Assembly: GCA_009377495.1 (NCBI GenBank) | Contig: WHTZ01000002.1 | Location: 124,001 to 188,000 of the forward strand | Length of the DNA stretch: 64,000 bases | Origin: Luteitalea sp. | Lineage (GTDB): Bacteria; Acidobacteriota; Vicinamibacteria; Vicinamibacterales; Vicinamibacteraceae | Reading direction: 5' to 3' | Part shown: piece after piece, positions 52,251 through 60,002 of the stretch | How positions within the stretch are numbered: the first letter of the stretch is position 1 | Layout of the letters: each line of letters starts with the position of its first letter | The notes under the pieces: model-generated | Databases searched by the model: none | Told to the model about the DNA's origin: nothing | Seen by the model: the letters and a program-made list of their open reading frames with translations, nothing else | Program-made: the position numbers and the translations under genes

Positions 52251-53360
52251 ATGAGAATGCTCGCAACGAAAGAGGCCGCCTCTGTCGAACAGCAGTGTTC
52301 GACAACATGCGCCAGAGCCGGGCTCACTGCCCTATTGTTCGCAAGCTTCGCCATAAGCCTTGGGCGTTTACCTGCTCGTGTGGACGATCTTGATGCGCTA
52401 GGTCGCTTCGTAGCCTCGAGCACGTACCTAACGGCGATGCTGGATACTCTCGACCACGATCCTTGCTGGAGACACCTGCAAAACGGCACGCCGGTCGAGC
52501 ACTCACCCGAGAAAACGTGGTCCGTCAAAAGGTTGGCAAATCACTTTTGCGGGGGCAGCTCTTCGCGGGGGAATGATTCAGCGTCAACACCCGCAGCCGC
52601 GTCGGCGATACCAGGCAAGCCAAGACCACCGGCGCCTCCTGGTCCGCTCCGGGCTTCGATGTTTCCGGCTGTCGAAATCTATCGGACGCTTACTGAACTC
52701 TCCAGCCCATCACTCCAGCGACAGGCGGGCAGAAGCTCCAATCGCGCGCGATACGCGATCTACAAATGGGAAGCTCTTCGGGTCAGTCTCGCTGATAGCT
52801 TGCCACAGACGGGCGCGGCGGTGACGCCCACTGCTACCATTTACCTCAATCGTGAGCGAACCTCGAAGGACATTGCCGCCGAACTAGACATGCTGACCAT
52901 CGAGGACACGAGGAAGCTAGCAGCGGCGCCCATAACGGTAGAACAGTTCGACGAGATGATCGATCCGTTTCAGAAAATCGGGCTGCCCGGCTCGATATTC
53001 TTCGGAGCGGACTACATAACGGCAATTCATCTAACTCAGCTCGTTATCGCTCTATCGCTCATTTGGTTCTGGCTGCATCAGCGCGAGGCGATGCTATCAG
53101 GAGCGTTCCCCTCGGAGGGCACCCTGTTCGCGGTATTCTCGCGAGGCGCTGCATCCAGGTGCTTGTTTCATCTCCTTGTGATCGTTCCCGTCATCGCAGC
53201 TGCTCTCCTCGCCGTCTCAATATGGAAAGCGAAGACGACTGTCGGTGCCGGCGACAAATGGATTGATGTTGTCCTTGCGTTCGTGTCTTTCGCTGTTGCT
53301 GTAAAGATTGCCCACGATATCAAGTGGTTCGCCGTCCGTCCGCCGTCACCAGAGGGATAG
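52251..53360 (+). CDS. Membrane protein of the spacer-separated array
   Basis: A 369-aa protein with an N-terminal hydrophobic helix (AGLTALLFASFAISLGRLPA) and a soluble middle region rich in Ser/Pro/Ala. The C terminus has three helices (AIHLTQLVIALSLIWFWLHQ; LFHLLVIVPVIAAALLAVSI; VVLAFVSFAVAVKIAHDI). No family recognised. The first ~25 codons may be wrong: an ATG at 52223, placed exactly at the end of the spacer, opens MDDPSVGNRYENARNERGRL and would fuse to the helix through one frameshift near 52320. Either the gene is frameshifted or it starts at 52251. Confidence 0.6.
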   Translation: MRMLATKEAASVEQQCSTTCARAGLTALLFASFAISLGRLPARVDDLDALGRFVASSTYLTAMLDTLDHDPCWRHLQNGTPVEHSPEKTWSVKRLANHFCGGSSSRGNDSASTPAAASAIPGKPRPPAPPGPLRASMFPAVEIYRTLTELSSPSLQRQAGRSSNRARYAIYKWEALRVSLADSLPQTGAAVTPTATIYLNRERTSKDIAAELDMLTIEDTRKLAAAPITVEQFDEMIDPFQKIGLPGSIFFGADYITAIHLTQLVIALSLIWFWLHQREAMLSGAFPSEGTLFAVFSRGAASRCLFHLLVIVPVIAAALLAVSIWKAKTTVGAGDKWIDVVLAFVSFAVAVKIAHDIKWFAVRPPSPEG

Positions 53361-53491
53361 GGGGGCAGCGGGTCCCCTGGGTCGCATCCCTGCCAGCATC
53401 GGTCTTCCCTGTCGATGCGCAAGATGATGATTGCGCAATCGACTTCGCGCGCGCGATCCGCGAGGCGCAACGCAAGAGGGAAGCCCCAAAA
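53361..53491. repeat. Array spacer R2
   Basis: The second full copy of the spacer: the stop GGGATAG is followed by GGGGGGCAGCGGG, CCCTGTCGATGCGCAAGATG (about 53408-53427), TTGCGCAATCGA (able to pair with TCGATGCGCA), and GGGAAGCCCCAAAA just before ATG 53492. Compared with R1, several differences keep pairing in the hairpin stem (e.g. GTCGA with TCGGC in R1, TCGAT with ATCGA in R2). Confidence 0.65.
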
Positions 53492-53705
53492 ATGCCTGTA
53501 CGACGCGACGGGACACGCCAGGGCTAGCCTCCTGAATTTCATCAGGGCGGTTTCCGAGGCTGCTTGCACGGACCCGTCCATTCTAGAGCGGATCATGGTC
53601 ACCATCGGCGACGATATTGGAGACGATGTGCTCCAGATGTACCTCTCGACCGCTGACCAAGACCGCGTCACTCGATACTTGCTGGCTGAAGGGCTCACGA
53701 CTTGA
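53492..53705 (+). pseudogene. Small helical protein remnant after spacer R2
   Basis: ATG 53492 opens only 11 codons (MPVRRDGTRQG, then TAG). One frame over, an open stretch encodes LLNFIRAVSEAACTDPSILE, then an acidic helical part (VTIGDDIGDDVLQMY) and YLLAEGLTT before the stop at 53705. The combined reading looks like a ~70-aa helical protein broken by one frameshift. Alternatively the frame simply starts at ATG 53415 within the spacer. It ends 10 bp beyond the convergent AlpA reading frame. Confidence 0.4.
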
Positions 53706-54131
53706 AGCAGGCGCGCATAACCCGGCTTGTGTCGTCCATATTTGCCACGTACGCCCTTACCGCGTGTCCCATTTTGAGCGCGGCGGGGATCAACCACTCC
53801 AGCCGGGCCGCCGACGGGTTTTCGATCCAACGAGAGATCTCGTCGGCCCATCCGACTGCGTTGGGGGCAATCTGGTAATGCCTGGGAAACTCCCGCGCCG
53901 CTCCATCCGGCAGATCGTCGACCGTGAAAGCCCTGCACGCTCGCGCACCGCCGGGAACCGAAGCAGCTTCAGCGAGTGCGGAGAGCTCGCGGCCGCCGAG
54001 GGTGGCGTGTCGTCACTCACGCGACCCTGCACTAATTCGTGCGCACTCACACGTGTGCGCTCACGGGCGTTCATACTGTTCCATGGGCCGCTCTCGTCCC
54101 GCGCGCGAATCCCACCCAATCCTTCGCTCAT
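53695..54131 (-). pseudogene. AlpA-family regulator with a frameshift
   Basis: The ATG at 54131 follows a strong AGGAGG. After a 60-residue Ser/Arg-rich lead the helix-turn-helix KLLRFPAVRERAGLSRSTIC, RMERRGSFPGITRLPP matches AlpA/MerR-like excisionase regulators. At CCCCC (about 53865) the frame shifts; one base over it continues NAVGWADEISRWIENPSAAR to a stop at 53695-53697, exactly the expected rest of AlpA. Either the gene is broken or the C-run is a sequencing or programmed slip site. AlpA proteins mark prophage-like or integrative elements and control their excision. Confidence 0.75.
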
Positions 54132-54243
54132 CGCTGCACCTCCTCGCAGACGGCATCCGTTGTCATTGGTCTCCAGGATGCCTCGTGCCACTCTCGGTTT
54201 GTGATGATCCTCCACCGACCCAGCCCTGAGATGTGCCGGTCTC

Positions 54244-54277
54244 TCACTCAGAATGAGCGTGCCGGCTCAAAATGAGT
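54244..54277. repeat. Inverted repeat CACTCAGAATGAGC / GCTCAAAATGAGTG
   Basis: Two 14-base arms, 54244-54257 and 54264-54277, are inverted copies with two mismatches around a 6-nt loop. The setting, upstream of the AlpA frame and within mobile debris, suggests an operator or the terminal repeats of a transposon. Similar TGAGTG repeats occur at the ends of some IS21-like elements, but no istA or istB is present. Confidence 0.5.
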
Positions 54278-54429
54278 GACCGAGCTCGCGCAGCGCTCGG
54301 CTCCCTTCGAGATCGTTCTAGACGATTTAGTGCGATTCCCGGCATTCCCCACGGTATCCTCACACGCCTTCATTCCCTACTGAGAGTTGTAACGGTTCTT
54401 GCTCTGAAACGGCACGCGCTGACGACCGG

Positions 54430-54687
54430 TTGGGATACAGCGTTCCTGAGCTCGTCGACCCGCGGCTCCCGGACGACGTGAGAGCCGCGCTGGTGCAGCA
54501 GCTTAACCTTCCGCGTGGTCGCGACCGCGAGCGGGTCCGCGTAGGGCGGCGCAAGCTGACACCTCACGGCTCGGAAGTGCGTACGCCCGCGCGCGTCGGC
54601 GCCCTTGAGGATCGCCGACGCGCGCAACTTCGACGCCAGCGCCGCCGACCGGTGGCATCCCATGTCGCTGAACGGATAATGAGATGA
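54430..54687 (+). CDS. Small basic protein, doubtful
   Basis: A TTG-started frame of 85 codons whose TGA overlaps the ATG of the next gene by ATGA (54684-54687). The first third looks protein-like (YSVPELVDPRLPDDVRAALV); the rest is strongly Arg-rich. The frame remains open upstream. The overlap argues for a real coupled gene; the composition argues for a chance frame in GC-rich DNA. No family recognised. Confidence 0.3.
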   Translation: MGYSVPELVDPRLPDDVRAALVQQLNLPRGRDRERVRVGRRKLTPHGSEVRTPARVGALEDRRRAQLRRQRRRPVASHVAERIMR

Positions 54688-55682
54688 TCGAGGACGAGCG
54701 CATTGCAGCAGTCGCTGCCCATGGCTTCACGCCGCGCCAGGCCGCCTTCCTGGCGACGGTCATGCTACACGCGGGCGTGTGCGTGCCGCGCCAGTACACC
54801 GCCTTCGCCGGCATTGCCTTCGGCCACACCACGCGGGAGTTCTTCGCGCGGCTGACACGGCAGGGCTTTGCCACCGCGTATCCGTGCTGGCGCGGCGCCG
54901 GCCGCATCTACCACCTCCACCACAAGGGTCTCTACCGCGCCATCGGCGAGCCGGACAACCGGCATCGACGCCCGGCAACCGTCGCTCGTGCGATCGAGCG
55001 CCTGATGGTGCTCGACGCCGTGCTCGCCGACCGCCAGACGGCGTGGCTCGCCACTGAACGGGAGAAGGTCGCGTACTTCGTCGAGCGCCGCGGCCTGAAG
55101 CCGGCGGAGCTACCGAAGCTCGTATTCCGGCAGCGCGGCGACGTGACGGTTCGGTACTTTCCACGGAAGTTGCCCATCGGTCTGTTGCACGCCGATCAAG
55201 TCGCGTTTCTCTACCTCGTCACGGACGGCACGGGCCGAGACTTCCGGTCGTTTCTCGATACGCACCGCAGCCTCCTTCAGCGCCTGCATCGGTGGACACT
55301 GCGGCTCGTGTTCCCTGCCGGCCTCATGGCAGGCAAGAACGCTCACACGAGCCTCGTGAGCGACTTGGTAGCCCCGCCCGTGCGGCCCGCGGTCGTCGAC
55401 GAGTTCCGCTGGTATTGCCATGCGCGCCGGACGCTCGAGAACGAGTCGCCCGCCGTGAATTGTGTTCCCGACCCAACCCGCTACACCGCGGCACGCCGCG
55501 CCTTCGGCGCCCCCAGGTTCTACGCGGCGTACCGTGCCTGGCGCGAGCGAGGTGAGTCCGCACTGACGCAGTTGCTGTCCCCGCGTCTCCACGACACGTG
55601 GACGCGCGGCGACGCCCGATTGGAGATCCATGTCCTGCCGCACCAGTACCACCATCTCGCGCCGGCCGTGGGAACGGCCTGA
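54684..55682 (+). CDS. Winged-helix-like protein of mobile regions
   Basis: A 332-aa soluble protein. The first 90 residues look like a winged helix: HGFTPRQAAFLATVMLHAGV, then TTREFFARLTRQGFATAYPC and RIYHLHHKGLYRAIGE, a pattern shared with replication-relaxation-type proteins that sense or regulate plasmid and conjugative-element functions. The rest (VFRQRGDVTVRYFPRKLPIG; RRAFGAPRFYAAYRAWRERG) is unrecognised. It lacks membrane segments. Among the accessory genes here it is intact, with a full-length frame. Confidence 0.65.
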   Translation: MIEDERIAAVAAHGFTPRQAAFLATVMLHAGVCVPRQYTAFAGIAFGHTTREFFARLTRQGFATAYPCWRGAGRIYHLHHKGLYRAIGEPDNRHRRPATVARAIERLMVLDAVLADRQTAWLATEREKVAYFVERRGLKPAELPKLVFRQRGDVTVRYFPRKLPIGLLHADQVAFLYLVTDGTGRDFRSFLDTHRSLLQRLHRWTLRLVFPAGLMAGKNAHTSLVSDLVAPPVRPAVVDEFRWYCHARRTLENESPAVNCVPDPTRYTAARRAFGAPRFYAAYRAWRERGESALTQLLSPRLHDTWTRGDARLEIHVLPHQYHHLAPAVGTA

Positions 55683-56112
55683 ACTCCTGGCGCGGAGGCT
55701 TTCGAGGGGCCAGACCTGGCGCCAGACCGTCAGGGGAAGCTTGGCCCCCTGGTGCATTCGAGCCGGTGCCTCCTGCCGACCGCTTTCTGTCAGCGGCGCG
55801 CCCTCACGCGCCGCGCTATCTGGTTGTTCCGGCAGGAGTTCGCGCGGCGGCCCGAACAGGCGCGCGGCGCGAGGGCGGCGTTCTATGCCGCCCTACTCGC
55901 GCGCGCAGCATCCACAGAGCGGGCAGGAGCGACCCCCCAGCCGAGGCCGTCTTCCAGCCCCAGCTCAGACCCCGCTCGGGGGGTCGCTCTGCCCGCTCTG
56001 CCTGTGTTCGGGCCGCTGAAACGCGCGCTGAATGCCCGACGGTTCTCGTGCGCTGTCCGGCGCGGATGAGGCGCCGCGCACGCACTCGCAATCGCCTAGA
56101 GAGGAGGACGAC
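55683..56112. other. Non-coding or decayed stretch
   Basis: No convincing gene in 430 bases. The + strand frame near 55790-55900 (FCQRRALTRRAIWLFRQEFA) could be a leftover of a protein, but has no match I recognise. A strong inverted repeat lies at 55918-55997. Confidence 0.4.
55918..55997. repeat. Inverted repeat with 20-21-base arms
   Basis: AGCGGGCAGGAGCGACCCCC (with one more C) at 55918-55938 and GGGGGGTCGCTCTGCCCGCT at 55978-55997 are reverse complements apart from one missing base. The 39-base loop has no coding sense. It could be a terminator, a recombination site or a transposon end pair. Confidence 0.7.
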
Positions 56113-56415
56113 ATCCCAGCGATCAAACCACGTACGACACAGAAGCACGTCGTGCGCCACATTACGCGCCTATAGGGCGAGAACAACGAAACGTTGTTCG
56201 CGTACGCGAAGTTCATCGGTGAGCCTACGGAGTACGTGTTGAACCAGCTCATTGCCACCGTCCTCGCCAAGGACAAGGACTTCCAGTCCTGGCTCGCGGA
56301 CAATCCGGGCTCACATGGTACCGGCGCTGGCGAACTGCGTGCGCGGCCGGCATCGGCCGTTCGCCCGGCCGAGCCGAGCGCAGGCGAACTCCGCGCCCGT
56401 CGCTGTCGGTTCTGA
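56113..56415 (+). pseudogene. Small conserved protein with amber codon
   Basis: Starting at 56113 (ATC where an ATG is expected, 6 bases after GAGGAGG) the frame reads IPAIKPRTTQKHVVRHITRL, then TAG, then GENNETLFAYAKFIGEPTEY and VLNQLIATVLAKDKDFQSWL. The second part is a ribbon-helix-helix-like small protein that I have met in acidobacterial mobile regions. In relatives the TAG position would be GAG (Glu). Lost start codon plus a nonsense codon mark a pseudogene, unless translation starts at TTG 56194. Confidence 0.6.
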
Positions 56416-56439
56416 ACGGTGACCGGGAGGCCAATCCCG

Positions 56440-56660
56440 ATGTGCCGAGTGCTCAAGTTTCGCGCACCAACCTCGACTGGTCGTCGTGATCGGCCTCCTC
56501 GGTTTTCACCGCTGGCCCTTCCCGGCCGACAACGTCTTTCTCGCCGCGATCGACGCCCGGAAGCCGTGGCTATTCCAAGGGCTCGCGTACCTGTACGCGA
56601 CGCTCTGATTCAGCACGCCGCTCATCCTCTATTCGTCCGCTCCGGCATGTCGAACGCGAG
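56440..56660 (+). pseudogene. Fragment of a membrane protein
   Basis: After GGGAGG, ATG 56440 opens MCRVLKF; one base over, the frame continues QPRLVVVIGLLGFHRWPFPA and DARKPWLFQGLAYLYATL, then TGA (56606-56608) where Trp would continue the hydrophobic segment FSTPLILYSSA. The piece resembles the membrane-anchored N terminus of proteins found in conjugative regions, but the family is not certain. It carries at least one frameshift and one stop codon and is fused downstream to an unrelated fragment. Confidence 0.45.
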
Positions 56661-56780
56661 TACATCCTGGCCGTGCTTGAACGTCATGGCGGCAACAAGA
56701 CACAGACCGCGCGGCAGCTCCGCATTGCGGCGGCCACGCTCTTTCGGAAGCTAAAGCGTTATGCAAGCGACGATCGCTGA
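56646..56780 (+). pseudogene. C-terminal Fis-type HTH of an NtrC-family activator
   Basis: The frame reads HVEREYILAVLERHGGNKTQ and TARQLRIAAATLFRKLKRYA, then SDDR and TGA 56778-56780. This is the classic DNA-binding helix-turn-helix that ends sigma-54-dependent activators. No AAA+ domain precedes it; the upstream frame belongs to another broken gene. It is therefore a truncated remnant. Confidence 0.7.
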
Positions 56781-56854
56781 CTGCTCAGCGAACCCTCCAG
56801 GGTCGTCGCCGAGAGCCGGGGCCACCTTCTTTGGACAGACAACCAATATCGACG

Positions 56855-57655
56855 TCAAGAGATCTGTACTTCGTGAACGGCGTCGCGCAGTTGCTTCTCA
56901 AGCAGCCGCACACGCTCTGGCCAATCCCTGGCCGACAACCGCGGAGTCTGTAATTGCGTCAGGCCTACGAGATCGTCCGGGAGTTCCTGGCGTGTCGGCC
57001 GTCCTGCATCCCCAATTAAGACGGGAAACACCCAGGTCCCACGATCCAAAGCCGCGCACACCTCCCGCCGCAACAGATCTGCTTCATTGTCAATTCGCCG
57101 GCGACCATCCTCGTCGGCGATCGTCATCCACGTTGGACCGATCAGCACGACCATAGCGGCACAATGGGCGGCAGCCTGTTGAATCGTCCATTCATACACT
57201 TCGCCGGGCAAAATGCTGAACTCATCTATGAACACTCCGTCCTCTCCCATGGCAGTGGTGAGACGCTCGTGCAGCCGCCAAGCGTAAGCGTCGGTGTCAA
57301 CGTGGCGATAGCTAATGAATATATCGGGGTACCGCGAGCGTCGGTGGAGCGGTCGTCGCGCTGAAGTATGGATCTTCTTCGTCGGATCGTTGCTGCGGAG
57401 TGTGTTCCACGAAATCTCGAGGAGCTGACCGCTCGGACCCACCTCCCCTCCCAACTGGACGTACGACCAAAGTACGCCGCCCTGTTCCTCTGGGTGATGC
57501 CAGATCTGCTCGACCCTTGTTTCGCCGTCAATCTCCAACTCACAGATCGGATCTCCATTCTTGACTGGTTTGCCAGTCTCGATGAACCACTTCTTGACCG
57601 TCATGGATCTGGCTGCCCAGCGTTCTCGTTGCGGAATGCCGAAGGTTATTGACAT
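56855..57655 (-). CDS. TIR-domain protein with N-terminal biotinyl/lipoyl-like domain
   Basis: A 266-aa protein in two parts. Residues 1-82 look like a biotinyl/lipoyl carrier barrel: MTVKKWFIETGKPVKNGDPI, CELEIDGETRVEQI, then VQLGGEVGPSGQLLEI; the lysine that carries lipoate or biotin (usually DK or MKM) is replaced by Gly in IDGET, so it is not an acceptor. Residues 108-262 are a TIR domain: YPDIFISYRHVDTDAYAWRL, VFIDEFSILPG, VVLIGPTW, and DLLRREVCAAL with Glu198 at the position of the catalytic Glu of NADase TIRs. Such proteins consume NAD or signal in anti-phage defence. The upstream neighbour on the same strand is a secreted hydrolase-like gene. Confidence 0.8.
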   Translation of the reverse strand: MSITFGIPQRERWAARSMTVKKWFIETGKPVKNGDPICELEIDGETRVEQIWHHPEEQGGVLWSYVQLGGEVGPSGQLLEISWNTLRSNDPTKKIHTSARRPLHRRSRYPDIFISYRHVDTDAYAWRLHERLTTAMGEDGVFIDEFSILPGEVYEWTIQQAAAHCAAMVVLIGPTWMTIADEDGRRRIDNEADLLRREVCAALDRGTWVFPVLIGDAGRPTRQELPDDLVGLTQLQTPRLSARDWPERVRLLEKQLRDAVHEVQIS

Positions 57656-57885
57656 CGGATGTTGATATTGGACGGCGACTATGGGGTGCTCAACCGGCCT
57701 TCTAATGGGAATCTGTCATTTAAAATCGCGCCCCCCAACGTGTTACGAGTAGTGGGATCGCTCGCCGTCGCTAGCCTCCCGAAACCGAGCTATCCGAAGG
57801 GGCGACTGAAGTCCGATACGGTCGGCTCAGCTTCGTCAGCTTCGATGGGGCAATCATGACCTCCATGGCGTCTACCGCACCATCC

Positions 57886-59235
57886 TCAGTTGAGAACATA
57901 GAACATCGAGGTAATCAGCCACCGGCCATCGATCTCTCTCCACACGAACGCCACCACTTCGTAAGGCAGGTCGGACATCCGCAACGCCACGCCGAACCCC
58001 GGGCCAGGTGGAGTCTTTTCAAGCACTACAAAGTGATCGGCGCCCAACTTCGGTGGTTGTAAGACGCTGAGCGTCCGAAACGGCCCCTCGCCTTGTGACG
58101 TCTCGGGCATGGTCGCATACTCCGGATGCTGCGGGTCGGCATGCCCCGCCGCGTCGACCTCCCAATGGTCCGCAACGAGGTACATGGCGAGAAACCGTCT
58201 GCTCCACTCCCTCACCACTTTGGGCGCGGCATCGCTCGTAGTCTCAAGCGTGCCGGCAAGGCCGTCGCCAAGAGCGGTGGTGTCCACAAACTCAGCCGCC
58301 GCAGCGACATCGCGGGTACCGATCCACGCATTTACGAAACCGTTCGCGGCCTCGAGCAGGGCGGTCGGCACCTCTGCGCTGGAAGCGAGAGCGCTGGGTG
58401 GACGCACGGCTTGAAACTGCCTGGCGAAGGACGCCGGGCCGGCGGGAAGTGACAAGTACCGGCCAGCTTCGACCGACGCTGACCAATCCCGTGGAATGTG
58501 TTTGACTGCCCATGCGTCCTTCTGCTGCCTCGTGCTGGCTTCGGCGAACTCGCGGACGATGGGTTCGAGGGCCGACCAGTCTGCACTGGCGCGAACCCGC
58601 CATTGAGAATTATGCTGAAGGTAACGCTGGAGCACCGCGAACGTCTCGCGGGCCATGTTGGTGACGTCAGAGACGTGCAGGTATGTACGGTCTGCGGCCT
58701 TGCTGAACCAGCCTCCTCTGGCCTCTGGATGCGCGCTGCTCAGGTCAGGACGGAGTCGGAGGCCGGGCCTCAATGGAACGTCCGGCACTCCTTGATGCGA
58801 CCATGAGTCCTGAAACGGGTGAAGGGCTTCACCCAGAGCCCCAAGAGCGTCTGACGCGTCATTCCGACGCATCAGTCCTTCCAGGCCATCTCGCGCGCTC
58901 CTCCCTCCAGCCGTCACCACACGTCGTTGAGGCGGACTCGGAATCGGGCCGTCGCTTGGGAAGTGATTGTCTCGGACGGAACGGGCGGCACCCTGATCGC
59001 CACGGAACAGGACCCAGATCATCGAGGTAGGAGCCGCGTGATACTCGCTATCGTCGAGGCCTTGATTACCCTCGGCGATCTGATCCGCAGCAGCTCGCAA
59101 GAATCCTGCTTGCGTCCCGAGCCAGAACGTCAGTAGATAATGTACGTCCCTCTCCCATGCGACCGCCGGAGATTCCATGAGGAGCCACGCCGCGAAGAAG
59201 GATACTGGCAAGGTCCGTCGGCTGCACTGAGCCAT
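57886..59235 (-). CDS. Secreted phospholipase C/P1-nuclease-like protein
   Basis: A 449-aa exported protein. The signal peptide ends ESPAVA and cleavage would expose Trp27 (WERDVHYLLTFWLG), as in zinc phospholipase C and S1/P1 nucleases, whose mature N-terminal Trp binds zinc. Further candidate ligands are His32, His139-Asp143-His147 (LHPFQDSWSHQG) and the later YLHVSDVTNMA. The C-terminal 200 residues form a separate beta-rich region ending WREIDGRWLITSMFYVL. The activity is inferred from the fold pattern only. It lies 230 bp upstream of the TIR gene on the same strand. Confidence 0.65.
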   Translation of the reverse strand: MAQCSRRTLPVSFFAAWLLMESPAVAWERDVHYLLTFWLGTQAGFLRAAADQIAEGNQGLDDSEYHAAPTSMIWVLFRGDQGAARSVRDNHFPSDGPIPSPPQRRVVTAGGRSARDGLEGLMRRNDASDALGALGEALHPFQDSWSHQGVPDVPLRPGLRLRPDLSSAHPEARGGWFSKAADRTYLHVSDVTNMARETFAVLQRYLQHNSQWRVRASADWSALEPIVREFAEASTRQQKDAWAVKHIPRDWSASVEAGRYLSLPAGPASFARQFQAVRPPSALASSAEVPTALLEAANGFVNAWIGTRDVAAAAEFVDTTALGDGLAGTLETTSDAAPKVVREWSRRFLAMYLVADHWEVDAAGHADPQHPEYATMPETSQGEGPFRTLSVLQPPKLGADHFVVLEKTPPGPGFGVALRMSDLPYEVVAFVWREIDGRWLITSMFYVLN

Positions 59236-59668
59236 TTTCCCTCCAGGTCGAACTGCCCTGGGATAACGCTAGCATCGTGCTCCCTGGTCTCCAGAACCAA
59301 CCCAATGCAACGTCCGGCTGAGCCCGAGATCCGATGTCTGAACGGTGGTCCCAGTGTAGCGCAGCGGATGAGCTGGATACAATCCGCACCGGAAGGCGAG
59401 GGGAACGCCGGTGTGTGGCGGCGCGCGCTTCTCAACGCTAGCATGAGCGCCCCCTTCAGCGACGCCGTCGTTGGGCGAAAGCGACGGCGAGTGCGACACC
59501 GGTAAGAAGTGCGGGCATCGGACACCGACTCGACCGGACGAGGACTGTCTCCGAGAGGCTCCCGCTCGTCTGGGGTCCGCGACGAACGCCCGCGTCCTCC
59601 CGGCGATTTTGTTTGACATGTGAAGCGCGTCGGATCCACAGTCCCTAGACACCTATGTAGTTATCCGA
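59236..59668. other. Intergenic region between the secreted hydrolase and padR
   Basis: No convincing gene in 433 bases. The right end carries the padR leader with TTTGACATGTG (about 59612) and the AT-rich TATGTAGTTATCC just before the ATG, which may be promoter or PadR operator. The left part must hold the divergent promoter of the secreted hydrolase gene. Confidence 0.45.
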
Positions 59669-59992
59669 ATGGGCAGAGACGAATTGCAGGGTGCCCTCGA
59701 CCTCCTAGTGCTGAAGACCCTCGGCCGCGGGCCGCTCCACGGATATGGCATCGCGCAGCGCATCCAGGAGCTCTCGGCCGAGGCGCTCCGCGTCGAAGAA
59801 GGATCGCTCTATCCGGCACTCCACCGCATGGAGAATGCCGGTTGGATTGAGGCCGAGTGGAGGTGGTCGGAGCACGGCCCGCGGGCGAAGTACTACTCGC
59901 TGACGCCAAGCGGCAGACGACGGCTCGCCGAGGCAGAGGCCCAGTGGAGCCGCGTCACCAAGGCGGTTGCCCGGGTTCTTCGCTTCGCGTAA
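59669..59992 (+). CDS. PadR-family transcriptional regulator
   Basis: A 107-aa winged-helix repressor of the acidobacterial type that travels with ADOP permeases: LQGALDLLVLKTLGRGPLHG, YGIAQRIQELSAEALRVEEG, SLYPALHRMENAGWI and YYSLTPSGRRRLAE, then a C-terminal dimerisation helix. GSLYPALHR is the recognition helix. The gene is followed after 10 bp by an ADOP permease whose ribosome site (AGGAG) overlaps the padR stop region, indicating one operon. Confidence 0.94.
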   Translation: MGRDELQGALDLLVLKTLGRGPLHGYGIAQRIQELSAEALRVEEGSLYPALHRMENAGWIEAEWRWSEHGPRAKYYSLTPSGRRRLAEAEAQWSRVTKAVARVLRFA

Positions 59993-60002
59993 GGAGAAAG
60001 CC

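Noticed and set aside
52104-53491. Classical integron attC sites
   Set aside because: Spacer layout is cassette-like, but I could not find RYYYAAC and GTTRRRY core boxes or an integron integrase.
53168-53938. 256-codon minus-strand frame across spacer R2
   Set aside because: It overlaps the membrane gene and the AlpA remnant; Arg/Pro-rich, without a ribosome site or family.
55630-56069. Several + strand frames after the winged-helix gene
   Set aside because: Frames are Arg/Ser/Pro-rich and cross the large inverted repeat; no start signals or homology.
59130-59639. Minus-strand frame before the secreted hydrolase gene
   Set aside because: Ser/Arg/Pro-rich, overlaps the hydrolase start, no motif; another frame here hinted at a short hydrophobic C-terminal sorting tail but no gene precedes it.
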